Shown in pieces: positions 33,335 through 43,102 of a DNA stretch of 64,000 nt. The stretch spans positions 1,612,001-1,676,000 of the forward strand of contig NZ_CP141590.1 in the NCBI RefSeq assembly GCF_035581365.1, read 5' to 3'. The stretch's first letter is position 1. Every line of letters begins with the position of its first letter. The notes under the pieces are model-generated. The model worked only from the letters and a program-made list of their open reading frames with translations. It was not told where the DNA came from and ran no database searches. Made by a program: the position numbers and the translations under genes. This stretch comes from Tsuneonella sp. CC-YZS046. Its GTDB lineage: Bacteria; Pseudomonadota; Alphaproteobacteria; Sphingomonadales; Sphingomonadaceae.

Positions 33335-34366
33335 ATGGCCCGCAAAGCTTCCCGCGCAGATCATTCTGCGCTCGCCCATCCCGAGGATCGCCGCGACGCA
33401 TCGCGCCGCGCCCGGGTTGAAGTGGAATTCGACGAACAGACGGTGCTTGGGGCGCTGTTCGGCGAATTCGATGCCAATCTCGTCCAGATCGAAAACCGTC
33501 TCGGCATTTATATTTCCGCGCGCGGCAACCGGGTGCAGATCGAAGGGCCGGAAGATGGCGTCGCGCGCGCGCGCGAGGTTCTGCGGGGAATGCACCAACG
33601 CCTGCTGGCCGGGCAGGAGCTGGACGCCGGCGCGATCGAAGCCCTGATCGCCATGTCCAGCGAACCTACGCTCGAAGGGATCATTTCCGGCAAGGAAAGC
33701 AGCCCCCCCATCATGATCCGCACCCGGCGCAAGACCATTGTGCCCCGCTCGGCCACGCAGATCGAATATATGCGGTCCCTCGCCAAGGACGAGATCATCT
33801 TCGCGCTCGGCCCCGCAGGCACGGGCAAGACCTATCTTGCCGTCGCCCAGGCTGTCAGCCAACTCATCACCGGCAGCGTGCAGCGGCTGATCCTCTCGCG
33901 TCCGGCAGTGGAAGCAGGGGAGCGGCTGGGCTTCCTGCCGGGCGACATGAAGGAGAAGGTCGATCCCTATCTCCGTCCGCTCTACGACGCGCTTTACGAC
34001 TGCATGCCGCCCGAGCAGGTGGAACGGCGCCTGGCCTCGGGCGAAATCGAGATCGCGCCGATCGCCTTCATGCGCGGCCGCACCCTGGCCGATGCCTTCG
34101 TGATCCTGGACGAGGCCCAGAACACCACCCCGGCGCAGATGAAGATGTTCCTCACCCGCTTCGGCCAGAACAGCCGCATGGTCATTTGCGGCGATCCGAA
34201 ACAGGTCGACATTCCGGGTGGCGTCTCGCAGAGCGGCCTTGCCGATGCGGTCAACCGCCTGGAAGGGATACAGGGCATCGGCATGATCCGGTTCAGCGCG
34301 GCGGACGTCGTGCGCCATCCCATCGTCGGCCGCATCGTCGAAGCCTATGAAGGCAAGGACAACTGA
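33335..34366 (+). CDS. ybeZ: PhoH-like ATPase (YbeZ)
   Basis: Cytosolic ATPase of 343 residues, RNA helicase-like. The Walker A is [18 protein letters not shown] and the Walker [37 protein letters not shown] follows. The N-terminal KH-like part ([20 protein letters not shown]) may bind RNA. AAAGGAGCGC precedes the ATG. It partners with YbeY in 16S rRNA maturation, which fits the next gene. Confidence 0.95.
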   Translation: MARKASRADHSALAHPEDRRDASRRARVEVEFDEQTVLGALFGEFDANLVQIENRLGIYISARGNRVQIEGPEDGVARAREVLRGMHQRLLAGQELDAGAIEALIAMSSEPTLEGIISGKESSPPIMIRTRRKTIVPRSATQIEYMRSLAKDEIIFALGPAGTGKTYLAVAQAVSQLITGSVQRLILSRPAVEAGERLGFLPGDMKEKVDPYLRPLYDALYDCMPPEQVERRLASGEIEIAPIAFMRGRTLADAFVILDEAQNTTPAQMKMFLTRFGQNSRMVICGDPKQVDIPGGVSQSGLADAVNRLEGIQGIGMIRFSAADVVRHPIVGRIVEAYEGKDN

Positions 34367-34389
34367 ACCGTTCAGCCGCACCCCTGGCA

Positions 34390-34899
34390 ATGGAACTGGA
34401 AACGGACATTGAGGACCCCTGGCCCGCCGTGGTGGACTGGGAGGGGCTGGCCTGCCGTTCGGCGGAGGCGCTCGCGGCCATTGCGCCGGAGCTTGCCAAT
34501 CCGCGCCTGGTCGCCAGCATCCTGTTCACCAGCGACAGCGAAATCCACGCACTGAACCGGGAATGGCGGAAAAAGGACAGGCCCACCAATGTGCTGTCCT
34601 TTCCCATGGTCGAACGTGAAGAACTGCTTGCATTGCCTGCCTCCGGCCCGCCCGTTCTGCTGGGAGACATCGCCCTGGCGCAGGAAACATGCGCGCGCGA
34701 AGCATCCGAGAAGGGAGTGCCGCTGGCCGATCACGCCGCCCATCTGGTGATCCACGGGATGCTCCATCTGGCGGGCCACGATCATGAAATCTCGGCGGAC
34801 GATGCGCGGATTATGGAAAAACTCGAAATAAAGGCGCTTGCACAACTGGGCATCGCCGACCCATATGGGGACCATACACAACCTCAGGGGGATGAGTAA
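34390..34899 (+). CDS. ybeY: endoribonuclease YbeY (rRNA maturation factor)
   Basis: Zinc-dependent endoribonuclease of 169 residues for 16S rRNA 3'-end processing and ribosome quality control. The metal motif is HLVIHGMLHLAGHDHE (HGXLHLXGXDH), and KDRPTNVLSFPM and the GDIALAQE region are typical. It starts 23 bases after ybeZ and ends 6 bases before corC. Confidence 0.96.
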   Translation: MELETDIEDPWPAVVDWEGLACRSAEALAAIAPELANPRLVASILFTSDSEIHALNREWRKKDRPTNVLSFPMVEREELLALPASGPPVLLGDIALAQETCAREASEKGVPLADHAAHLVIHGMLHLAGHDHEISADDARIMEKLEIKALAQLGIADPYGDHTQPQGDE

Positions 34900-34905
34900 C
34901 GGGCG

Positions 34906-35838
34906 ATGCCCGACGAAAGACATGGCGAAGCCAGCGCGGGAGACGCGGACAGTAGCAGCGGTCTCTGGCGCGTGATCCGGCGCTTCTTCGAGGGGGAAAG
35001 CGATGAGCAATCCCTGCGAGAGCAGCTGGAAGAAGCGATCGACGAGCACGAGGAGGAGCATCGCGGCGACGATGCCGGCAACAGCAATGGCGACCTTTCC
35101 AAGGTCGAATTGCAGATGCTGCGCAATCTCCTCCACTTCAGCGAGCATGACGCCGACGACGTGGCGATTCCCCGCAGCGAGATCATCGCCGCGCCGGCCT
35201 GTGCGTCATGGGAAGAGCTGGTCGGGCTGTTCGCCGAACATGGCCACTCGCGCCTGCCAGTCTATCGCGACACGCTCGATGAAGTGATCGGGATGATCCA
35301 CATCAAGGATGTGTTTCCCTATCTGGCGACCGGCAAGCAGCCGCCCGCCGACTGGACCACGCTGATGCGCCAGCCGCTTTACGTGCCGCAGGCTCGAAAC
35401 GCGGTGGACGTGCTGGCCGACATGCGCGCGCGCCGGACCCATCTCGCCATAGTGGTGGATGAATATTCCGGGGTCGACGGGATCATCACCATCGAGGATC
35501 TGGTCGAGGAGATCGTCGGCGACATCGAGGACGAGCATGACGACGCGCCCGAGGAACTGATTATACCGATCGGCGACGGAATATGGGAAGCCGACGCGCG
35601 GGCCGAGCTTGAAGATGTCGCCGAAAGGATCGACGAGCGGCTGGGCGAGGTCGAGGAATCCGTCGATACGCTGGGCGGGCTGGCCTTCGTGCTGGCAGGC
35701 CAGGTGCCGCCGGTCGGAACGGTGCTGACCCATGAAAGCGGCTGGCGGATCGAAATCATCGGCGGGAATGAACGCCACGTCACGCGATTGCGGCTGCATC
35801 CGCCCGCCCCGGGCAGGCCCGAGGGAGAGGACGGATAG
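34906..35838 (+). CDS. corC: CorC/HlyC-family CBS-domain protein
   Basis: Cytosolic protein of 310 residues with two CBS domains (about 80-215: HSRLPVYRDTLDEVIGMIHI and THLAIVVDEYSGVDGIITIE) and a C-terminal CorC_HlyC domain (about 225-300, ending RIEIIGGNERHVTRLRL). The acidic N-terminus (DEHEEEHRGDDAG) precedes the family core. It lacks the DUF21 membrane domain and is the CorC/YbeX type linked to magnesium/cobalt efflux and, by operon, to ribosome maturation. Confidence 0.93.
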   Translation: MPDERHGEASAGDADSSSGLWRVIRRFFEGESDEQSLREQLEEAIDEHEEEHRGDDAGNSNGDLSKVELQMLRNLLHFSEHDADDVAIPRSEIIAAPACASWEELVGLFAEHGHSRLPVYRDTLDEVIGMIHIKDVFPYLATGKQPPADWTTLMRQPLYVPQARNAVDVLADMRARRTHLAIVVDEYSGVDGIITIEDLVEEIVGDIEDEHDDAPEELIIPIGDGIWEADARAELEDVAERIDERLGEVEESVDTLGGLAFVLAGQVPPVGTVLTHESGWRIEIIGGNERHVTRLRLHPPAPGRPEGEDG

Positions 35839-35972
35839 GCGTCGATAAGTCCGATTGAGGCAGTGACAGGGTATTGTAAGCTCATTAATCTTGTCCACCT
35901 TCGGCCCGAATGCCTATGGGGAACTGCAAAGCAGCCATCCTTCTGGGATCAGACACTCTGTAACTTACCGCG

Positions 35973-36857
35973 ATGCCTGTCCGCCGCCTGCCTCCTCTCC
36001 GCGCACTCGAAGCCTTCGTGCGTATCGTGCGCCTCGGTTCCGCGCGTGCGGCGGCGGATGAACTCGGCCTGTCTCCGTCCGCGCTTTCCCGCCGTGTGGC
36101 CAATCTGGAAGATTTCATCGGCAAGAAGCTGTTCACCCGCGCCCATCAGACGATGAAGCTGACGGACGACGGCCGGGTGTTCTACGACGCGGTGGCCCCG
36201 CATCTGGAAGCGCTGGCGCTGGCGGTGGAAGGGCAGTCCGAAAACCATTCGCTCCTGCGGCTCCACCTCGGCGTCCTGCCGCTGTTCGGAAGCCAGCGGC
36301 TGTTCCCCCGCCTGCCCGAGCTGCGCAAGCTGCATCCGCGCCTGCATCTGGATATCGACACCGGCCCGCATCTGGAAAATCGGGTGGGCGATACGCTGGA
36401 TTGCGCGATCATCCTGACCCGCACCCCGGACGAATCCTTCCACTCGGTGCAGCTGGACCATAATCTGGTCCATGCGATCTGTTCGCCGGAACTGGCGGCG
36501 GAGCTTGGCAATGTGCCCGATGTCGAGAAGCTCGCGAAGCAGACCTTCCTGATCCACAACGAGCTGCCGGACAGTTTCGGCGCATGGAAGGAGGCGCTGG
36601 GCATCTCGAATCTGGAACCGGCCGCGATCGACCATTACGATTCGGGCCAGCTGATCCTCGAAGCCGCGGCACAGGGCCTGGGCATCGCCATCATGCATGA
36701 CGACCATTTCCGCCGCGCGGCCGACAAGCGGATCACCCAGCTTTACAATGTCTCGGTCGAAAGCCCCTACAGCTACTGGTTCGTCTGCCGGCCCAAGGCG
36801 CTGGAAACGCGCCCGGTCCGGCTGTTTCACGACTGGCTGTCCCAGGCCCGTCTCTGA
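35973..36857 (+). CDS. LysR-family transcriptional regulator (GcvA-like)
   Basis: Regulator of 294 residues, normal length. The N-terminal helix-turn-helix is RALEAFVRIVRLGSARAAAD, then LSPSALSRRVANLED; the effector domain (LRLHLGVLPLFGSQRLFPRL onward) is of the LysR substrate-binding fold. The gene is isolated between corC and a convergent cyclophilin, so no target is indicated. It is different from the LysR at 3945. Confidence 0.9.
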   Translation: MPVRRLPPLRALEAFVRIVRLGSARAAADELGLSPSALSRRVANLEDFIGKKLFTRAHQTMKLTDDGRVFYDAVAPHLEALALAVEGQSENHSLLRLHLGVLPLFGSQRLFPRLPELRKLHPRLHLDIDTGPHLENRVGDTLDCAIILTRTPDESFHSVQLDHNLVHAICSPELAAELGNVPDVEKLAKQTFLIHNELPDSFGAWKEALGISNLEPAAIDHYDSGQLILEAAAQGLGIAIMHDDHFRRAADKRITQLYNVSVESPYSYWFVCRPKALETRPVRLFHDWLSQARL

Positions 36858-36933
36858 GGCCCTGCCATCGGCGGCGAGGGCGCCAGGCGGACTCCGATCC
36901 GCCCGGAATCAATTCACGGGTGCCTGCCCGCCT

Positions 36934-37383
36934 TCAGTTGACGGTCGCCTTGACGATCTTGCCCGGATTGGCCGGCGGCTCGCCCTTGGGAAGCGCGTCG
37001 ATATGCTCCATGCCGGATTCCACCTCGCCCCACACGGTATATTGCTTGTCGAGGAAGCGGGCATCGTCGAAGCAGATGAAGAACTGGCTGTTCGCGCTGT
37101 GCGGATAGGATGTGCGCGCCATGGAGCACACGCCGCGCACATGCGGCTCGTCATTGAATTCCGCCTGCAGGTCCGGCTTGTCGGAGCCGCCCGTGCCGGT
37201 GCCGTTGGGGCAGCCGCCCTGCGCCATGAAGCCGGGAATCACGCGGTGGAACACGACGCCGTCATAAAAGCCTTCCCGCACCAGCTCGGCGATCCGCTCG
37301 ACATGGCCGGGCGCCAGATCGGGGCGCAGCTTGATTACGACATCGCCGGATTCCAGGGAAAGTGTCAGCTTTTCGTCAGCCAT
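36934..37383 (-). CDS. cyclophilin-type peptidyl-prolyl cis-trans isomerase
   Basis: Cytosolic cyclophilin B-like isomerase of 149 residues without a signal peptide. Marks: FYDGVVFHRVIPGFMAQGG, PHSANSQFFICF (active-site Gln/Phe), and KQYTVWGEVESGMEHID. The ATG at 37383 has AAGGAG 11 bases upstream. Divergent from mgtE across 113 bases. Confidence 0.95.
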   Translation of the reverse strand: MADEKLTLSLESGDVVIKLRPDLAPGHVERIAELVREGFYDGVVFHRVIPGFMAQGGCPNGTGTGGSDKPDLQAEFNDEPHVRGVCSMARTSYPHSANSQFFICFDDARFLDKQYTVWGEVESGMEHIDALPKGEPPANPGKIVKATVN

Positions 37384-37496
37384 GATAATGCAAACTCCTT
37401 GATGTGTTGCCGCTGCTATAGGGATGCGAGGAATAAAGTCACGCGCCACGGCTCTCGCCGGTTGCTTTTGCGCCGCACAATTATACACCACGCGCG

Positions 37497-38933
37497 ATGG
37501 CGAGCGAGGAACATGACGAAACGCTGCTGGCCGAGTCGGCCGCCGACCGCGCGATAGCGGGAGAAAGCACGCGCGCCGATCGCATGGACGAGGAAGACCG
37601 GCTCAAGTCCGGATATGTCAGCAGCATCCGCCGCGCGCTGGAAGAAGGCGAGAGCGGGCTGGTCTACGATCTGGTCGAGCCGCTCCATCCGGCCGACATC
37701 GCCGACCTGTTCGAGCTGCTGGAACCTCAGGAACGCCTCCACCTCGCCGCCGCCATCACCGATCTGATGACCGGCGACGTGATCGCCGAGCTGAACGACT
37801 ACGTCCGCGACGACATGATGGAGGCGCTGCCGCCGCAGGCCGTCGCCGAGATCGCGGAACAGCTCGAAACCGATGACGCCGTCCAGCTGATCGAGGATCT
37901 CGACAAGGAAGATCAGGCCGCCGTCCTTGCCGAACTCGACCCGGAAGACCGCGCCGCGATCGAAAGCGCGCTGGCCTATCCGGAGGAAACCGCCGGCCGC
38001 CTGATGCAGCGCGACCTCGTCGCGGTGCCCGAGCATATGACCGTGGGCGACCTGATCGACTACCTGCGCGAGAACGGCAATCTGACGACGGAATTCTGGG
38101 AAGTGTTCGTGGTCGATCCGCAGCATCGCCCGGTCGGCACCTGCCAGCTGTCGTGGATTCTGCGCACCCCGCGCCATGTTGCCCTGGCCGATGTGATGAA
38201 GCGCGACCAGACCCTGATCCCGGTGACGATGGATCAGGAGGAAGTGGCGCTGCGCTTCCAGAAATATGCGCTGATCTCCGCGGCCGTGGTCGATGAAGGC
38301 GGGCGGCTGGTCGGCCAGCTCACGGTCGACGACATCGTCCACATCATCCAGGAAGAAGCATCGGAAGACGTGCTGCTGCTTTCCGGCGCGGGCGAAGGCG
38401 ACATCAACGAGCCGCTGCGCGACGCCTATGCCGCCCGGGTCCGCTGGCTGATCGCCAATCTCGGCACGGCCATGATCGCGTCCCTGATTATCGCCACTTT
38501 CGGCGCGGCCATCGAAAAGCTGGTGGCCCTCGCCATTCTCATGCCCATCGTCGCCTCGGTCGGCGGCAACGCGGGCACGCAGACCATGGCGGTGGCGGTG
38601 CGCGCCATTGCCATGAACCAGCTCACCCGCACCAACACGCGGCGCATATTGTGGCGCGAACTGCGGGTTGCGATGCTGAACGGCAGCACGGTCGCGGCGC
38701 TGATCGGCCTTGCCACCGCCGTGATCTTCTCCCCTTTGCTCGGCGCGGTGATCGCGCTCGCGGTCATCATCAATATCATCACGGCGGGAATGGCGGGGGT
38801 GATCGTGCCGGTGCTGTTCGACCGGCTCAAGCAGGACCCGGCCGTCGCCAGCACGGTGTTCGTCACCATGATTACCAATTCCATGGGCTTCTTCGCCTTC
38901 CTCAGCCTGGCGGTGGCGAGCGGGCTGGTTTGA
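37497..38933 (+). CDS. mgtE: magnesium transporter MgtE
   Basis: Mg2+ channel of 478 residues. The cytosolic N domain (about 35-140, LHPADIADLFELLEPQERL) and two CBS domains (about 160-285; PEETAGRLMQRDLVAVPE, then ALISAAVVDEGGRLVGQLTV) precede five membrane helices. The pore holds AILMPIVASVGGNAGTQTMA, and the last helix FVTMITNSMGFFAFLSLA. Start ATG 37497. Confidence 0.96.
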   Translation: MASEEHDETLLAESAADRAIAGESTRADRMDEEDRLKSGYVSSIRRALEEGESGLVYDLVEPLHPADIADLFELLEPQERLHLAAAITDLMTGDVIAELNDYVRDDMMEALPPQAVAEIAEQLETDDAVQLIEDLDKEDQAAVLAELDPEDRAAIESALAYPEETAGRLMQRDLVAVPEHMTVGDLIDYLRENGNLTTEFWEVFVVDPQHRPVGTCQLSWILRTPRHVALADVMKRDQTLIPVTMDQEEVALRFQKYALISAAVVDEGGRLVGQLTVDDIVHIIQEEASEDVLLLSGAGEGDINEPLRDAYAARVRWLIANLGTAMIASLIIATFGAAIEKLVALAILMPIVASVGGNAGTQTMAVAVRAIAMNQLTRTNTRRILWRELRVAMLNGSTVAALIGLATAVIFSPLLGAVIALAVIINIITAGMAGVIVPVLFDRLKQDPAVASTVFVTMITNSMGFFAFLSLAVASGLV

Positions 38934-38975
38934 CGGCGCCCTTGCCCTGCGCGGCGCAGGCCCTATCTCATTCCC

Positions 38976-39368
38976 ATGCCGCTCCACATGACCAAGATCG
39001 CCTTCGGGGCCGCCAGCGTGGAGAGCCTGCGCGACTGGCTGGAAAGCCGCGACGAACCGCAACTGACCACGCGCTACCTGCCCAAGCGGCATGAGGAGAT
39101 GGTGGGCGGCTCGCTCTACTGGATTCACGAGCATGTGCTGGTCGGCCGCAGCCCGATCAGGCGATTCTCGCAACGGGACGACGGGCGCTGGACCATCGCG
39201 CTCGAACCCGTCCTCGTCAGGGTGGAGCCGCGCGCCCGGCGCGCCCATCAGGGCTGGCGCTATCTGGACGAAAAGGACGCCCCGCCCGATCTTGCGGAAG
39301 GTTCGCTGGCCGGGGAGCCTCTGCCCGCCAGGCTGGTGAGCGAGCTGGCGAAGCTGGGTCTGGCCTGA
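38976..39368 (+). CDS. DUF1489 family protein
   Basis: Conserved alphaproteobacterial protein of 130 residues and unknown function. Family marks: MTKIAFGAASVESLRDWL, LPKRHEEMVGGSLYWIHE, LVRVEPRARRAHQGWRYL and KDAPPDL. No membrane segment or signal. It lies 42 bases after mgtE and may share its message. Confidence 0.9.
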   Translation: MPLHMTKIAFGAASVESLRDWLESRDEPQLTTRYLPKRHEEMVGGSLYWIHEHVLVGRSPIRRFSQRDDGRWTIALEPVLVRVEPRARRAHQGWRYLDEKDAPPDLAEGSLAGEPLPARLVSELAKLGLA

Positions 39369-39503
39369 CCTGCTGTTGCCCGCAAGGGTCGGAAACGACC
39401 GCCTGCATTGCGGCACAGGTCCGTGGCAAGGCGCCCGGCGGCCGTCACAATCGGGCAACAGACCCGAGGCAAGGAAAGGCTTTCCCGACCGAACGAGGGT
39501 CAT

Positions 39504-40664
39504 ATGAAAGCGTTTAGCCTTCGCCATTTCGCCTTAGCCTTTTGCGCGGCGCTGCTGACCGTCGCCGCTCCCGCATGGGCCGAGAGATTTACCGTGGCGG
39601 TGGTGCCGGATACGCAGAATTATGCCGATGCCGCCCTTCCGCAGCCGCGCGGGGCCGATACCTTCGCGCAGCAGATGCAATATCTGGTGGACAAGCGCGA
39701 AGAAAAGAATCTGGTGTTCGCCGCCTTCGTCGGCGACATCGTCCAGCATGGCGACGGGCAGTTCCGCCAGAAAATCGAGGGCGCCGCCGAAGGCCAGTTC
39801 CGCTATTGGGATACCCGCGCCGAATGGGACAATGCCAATCGCGCCGTGTCGATCCTCAGCCGCTCGCCGATCCCCTTCGGGATGTCGCCCGGCAATCACG
39901 ACTATGACAATTACAGCTGGTGGGACGGGCCGGACAGCCCCGGCGCCGCCCGCCCACTTTCCGGCGGGCGGACGTGGGACCTTTATTTCGGTCCGCAGTC
40001 GCGCCATTTCGCGGGCAAGCCCTGGTATGGCGGATCGTTCAATCAGGGGCTGAACAGCTATCAGCTCTTCACCGGCGGCGGCAAACGCTTCCTGCACCTG
40101 TCGCTGGAGATGCAGCCGACCCCGGCCGCCCTCGCCTGGGCGCAGGAGGCGATCGACGCCAATCCCGGCCTGCCGGTCATCGTCACCACGCATGAATGGC
40201 TGCACCCCGTCCTTCCCGGCGAGACAAAGCGATCCAATGGCTACCAGTTCTATTTCGAGGGCAGCGATCATCTGCCCCCCGATGAGATATGGGACCGCTT
40301 CATCCGCAAGAATCCGGCGATCTTCCTGGTTCTGTGCGGCCATAACTGGACGCCCACCGTGGATGGCGTCTCGCAGGGCGAAAATCTGCGGATCGACCGC
40401 AACGATGCCGGTTATCCGGTCTATCAGGTGCTGCAGGACTATCAGGGCAACACCATCGGCCCGGATGGCAAGCCGGGTTCCGACAATGGCGGCGCGGGCT
40501 GGCTGCGCTTCATCGAGTTCGATACCGACAGCCGCAAGATTCACTTCTATACCTATTCTACGCTGCTGGACCGCTATGCGGGCCGGAATGGAGAAAAGAC
40601 GTTCGGCGCCCCCGCCCGCTATTCCGATTTCGTGCTGGATTTCCCGCCACAGCTGCTGAAATAG
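39504..40664 (+). CDS. secreted calcineurin-like metallophosphoesterase
   Basis: Exported phosphoesterase of 386 residues. The signal peptide is KAFSLRHFALAFCAALLTVAAPAWA. Metal-binding blocks are VAVVPDTQNYAD, FAAFVGDIVQHGD, GMSPGNHDYDNY, IVTTHEWLHP and LVLCGHNW, the usual D..H/GD/GNHD/H/GHXH set, though the last is GHNW rather than GHTH. Start ATG 39504. The substrate is unknown; a nucleotide or phosphodiester is likely. Confidence 0.88.
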   Translation: MKAFSLRHFALAFCAALLTVAAPAWAERFTVAVVPDTQNYADAALPQPRGADTFAQQMQYLVDKREEKNLVFAAFVGDIVQHGDGQFRQKIEGAAEGQFRYWDTRAEWDNANRAVSILSRSPIPFGMSPGNHDYDNYSWWDGPDSPGAARPLSGGRTWDLYFGPQSRHFAGKPWYGGSFNQGLNSYQLFTGGGKRFLHLSLEMQPTPAALAWAQEAIDANPGLPVIVTTHEWLHPVLPGETKRSNGYQFYFEGSDHLPPDEIWDRFIRKNPAIFLVLCGHNWTPTVDGVSQGENLRIDRNDAGYPVYQVLQDYQGNTIGPDGKPGSDNGGAGWLRFIEFDTDSRKIHFYTYSTLLDRYAGRNGEKTFGAPARYSDFVLDFPPQLLK

Positions 40665-40844
40665 CCACCCGGCTTTTCCGCCCTCACTGACCTGCCGCCC
40701 CACCCGGCCCCACCCAGCCTCGCCCCCACGGGTGAGGCTTTCCGGGTTTGCGCCCTACTGCCTCCCTTCCCCGCAACCGGCCCTCTTCCCCTCAAGTGAG
40801 AGGCGTTGTGGCGAATGCCGCCACTCATTTGCATCAAAGTAAAT

Positions 40845-40865
40845 TGCAAGTTATTATCAATTGCA
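40845..40865 (+). promoter_or_regulatory. candidate Fur box upstream of the siderophore receptor
   Basis: A 21-base element with half-sites TGCAA and TTGCA around an AT-rich core (GTTATTATCAA) resembles alphaproteobacterial Fur/Irr-type operators. It lies 96 bases before the receptor start in the most AT-rich part of the spacer. Confidence 0.5.
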
Positions 40866-40960
40866 TTAATTGCGGCTCGCTTTGTGTTTGAGTCGAGATC
40901 CAAAAGGGTTGGCCGAATCCAGGGCGGGAGGATCAGGATCAGCAATTGAGGGTTGCTCAA

Positions 40961-43102
40961 ATGATATCAAAATTCTCACTCTTGATCGGTGGCTCGCTCG
41001 CCGTGCTCGCTGTACCGGCCGCGGCCCAGACGAGTGAAAACCGAGCAGATCCCGGGGACGACATCGTCGTTACCGGTATCTACACACTGCCCGACAAGAT
41101 CGACACGGCGACCGGGCTCGGCCTTACCGTCCGGGAAACGCCCCAATCCGTCAGCATCATGACCGCCCAGCGCATCCTCGACCAGAATCTGGTCAGCGTC
41201 GCGGACGTGCTGGTGAACAGCGTGGGCGTGGCGGTCAACGAAGTCGACGATGTGCGCAACTCGTTCTACGCGCGCGGTTTCGAGATCAGGAACACGCAGA
41301 TCGATGGCGTGCCGGCGGCCTGGACGCTGGCCGGCTCCAATGGCGAGACCAATATCGACGTGTCGGTCTTCGAGCGCGTCGAGATCGTGCGCGGCGCGAC
41401 CGGCCTGCTGAGCGGCGCGGGCGATCCGTCCGCTTCGGTCAACCTGGTCCGCAAGCATGCCGACAGCACCGACTGGACCGGCTATGTCAACGCCAGCTAC
41501 GGAAGCTGGGACACATGGCGCGTCTCGGCCGACGTGGGTGGCGCGCTCACCGCGGACGGCCGCATCCGCGTGCGCGGGGTGGGCCGGTATGAAGAGGGCG
41601 AAAGCTATATCGACCTCTACGACAACAAGAAGTTCGTGCTCTACGGCGTGGTCGACGCCGATCTGACCGACACGACGCTGGTCCGCGCCGGTATCAGCCA
41701 TCAGGAAGGCAAGCCCAAGGGCGCGCTGTGGGGCGCGCTGCCCACTTTCTATACCGATGGCAGCGCAACCGATTTCGCCCGTTCGCAGAGCGTGGCGGCC
41801 GACTGGACATACTGGAACACGACCAACCAGAATATCTTCGCGACCGTCCGGCAGGAACTGGGCGACAAATGGAGCATCACCGTCAACTACAACCGGCTGA
41901 AGAACACGTCCCGGACCCAGTTGCTCTATCTCTATGGCGAGGTTGACAAGGCGGCCGGCACGATTGCCTTCAGCAATCCCTATAAATCCGCTGGCCAGAG
42001 CGTCCAGAACAGCTTCGACGGACAGTTGAAGGGCGCCGTAACCCTGTTCGGCCGCGATCATGAGGTCGTACTCGGCGCACTGCATAGTGTGCTCAAGCGG
42101 CATACGGACAATTTCGAGGCGCCGTTCCCATGGCCGAGCGACGTTCCATTCGTCGGCCTGGAGGGCGCGACCTTCGCCGAGCCGGTGTGGGGCACCACGC
42201 CGATCCGCAACGAGGAGGAACGGATCGAGCAGACGGGCTATTACGGCGCGGTCCGCCTCGACGTCGCCGACCCGCTCAAGCTCATCCTGGGCGGCCGCCT
42301 GGCAAGCTGGAAGCAGAAGGGCTTCGCCTGGAGCGGGCCAAGCGAATATGGCGATGACGATGTGTTCATCCCCTATGTCGGCGCGCTGTTCGACATCACG
42401 TCCAACCATCAACTCTATGCGAGCTACACCAAGATTTTCCAGCCGCAGAACCTGCGCGACCGGAACCTGGACCTGCTCGATCCGCTCAACGGCAAAGCCT
42501 ATGAGATCGGCCTGAAGAGCAGCTTCTTCGACAATGCGCTGCAGACCTCGATCGCGCTGTTCCGCATCGAACAGGACAATGTCGGCCAGCCCGACATCAT
42601 GGTCATCCCGCCCGGCGGCGGTCTGCCGCAGCAGACCTATATCGCGGCCGAAGGCGTGACCAGCAAGGGCTTCGAGCTGGAGCTTACCGGCGAGGTGCTT
42701 CCCGGCTGGAACATCAACGCCAGCTACAGCCAGTTCAAGGCGGATGACGAGAACGGCACTCCCGCGAATACCGATCAGCCGCGCAAGCTGCTGAAGCTGT
42801 TCACCACCTACACCGTCGCGGATATTCTCGGCGGGCTGACCTTCGGCGGCGGCGTGAATTACCGCAGCAAGGCTTATTCGGAAGGAACCAATCCGGTCAC
42901 GGCCGCGCCTTTCCGCTTCCAGCAGGACGGTTATGCGCTGGTCAGCCTGATGACTCGCCTTGCGGTGAACGAGAACCTCCAGTTGCAGGCCAATGTCGAA
43001 AACCTGTTCAACAAGAAGTTCTACAGCCAGATGGGCTTCTACAGCCAATATCGCTACGGCGCCCCGCGCAACTTCAGCATCAGCGCGAACTATCGTTTCT
43101 GA
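40961..43102 (+). CDS. TonB-dependent siderophore receptor
   Basis: Outer-membrane receptor of 713 residues. Signal peptide MISKFSLLIGGSLAVLAVPAAAQ; plug domain about 50-165 (ETPQSVSIMTAQRILDQNL, SFYARGFEIRNTQIDGVPA, ERVEIVRGATGLLSGAGDPS); barrel to the C-terminal YGAPRNFSISANYRF. It is closest to FhuE/FpvA-type ferric-siderophore receptors. The plug lacks the extra N-terminal signalling domain of transducers, which fits with no sigma/anti-sigma pair nearby. It stands alone, without a siderophore synthesis or ABC locus. The start at 40961 is preferred over a TTG at 40946. Confidence 0.93.
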   Translation: MISKFSLLIGGSLAVLAVPAAAQTSENRADPGDDIVVTGIYTLPDKIDTATGLGLTVRETPQSVSIMTAQRILDQNLVSVADVLVNSVGVAVNEVDDVRNSFYARGFEIRNTQIDGVPAAWTLAGSNGETNIDVSVFERVEIVRGATGLLSGAGDPSASVNLVRKHADSTDWTGYVNASYGSWDTWRVSADVGGALTADGRIRVRGVGRYEEGESYIDLYDNKKFVLYGVVDADLTDTTLVRAGISHQEGKPKGALWGALPTFYTDGSATDFARSQSVAADWTYWNTTNQNIFATVRQELGDKWSITVNYNRLKNTSRTQLLYLYGEVDKAAGTIAFSNPYKSAGQSVQNSFDGQLKGAVTLFGRDHEVVLGALHSVLKRHTDNFEAPFPWPSDVPFVGLEGATFAEPVWGTTPIRNEEERIEQTGYYGAVRLDVADPLKLILGGRLASWKQKGFAWSGPSEYGDDDVFIPYVGALFDITSNHQLYASYTKIFQPQNLRDRNLDLLDPLNGKAYEIGLKSSFFDNALQTSIALFRIEQDNVGQPDIMVIPPGGGLPQQTYIAAEGVTSKGFELELTGEVLPGWNINASYSQFKADDENGTPANTDQPRKLLKLFTTYTVADILGGLTFGGGVNYRSKAYSEGTNPVTAAPFRFQQDGYALVSLMTRLAVNENLQLQANVENLFNKKFYSQMGFYSQYRYGAPRNFSISANYRF

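Noticed and set aside
37416-39527. A 703-codon open frame opposite mgtE and DUF1489
   Set aside because: The forward genes are clear family members with start sites. The reverse frame is Gly/His/Gln-rich and spans both genes and their spacer, a GC-bias shadow.
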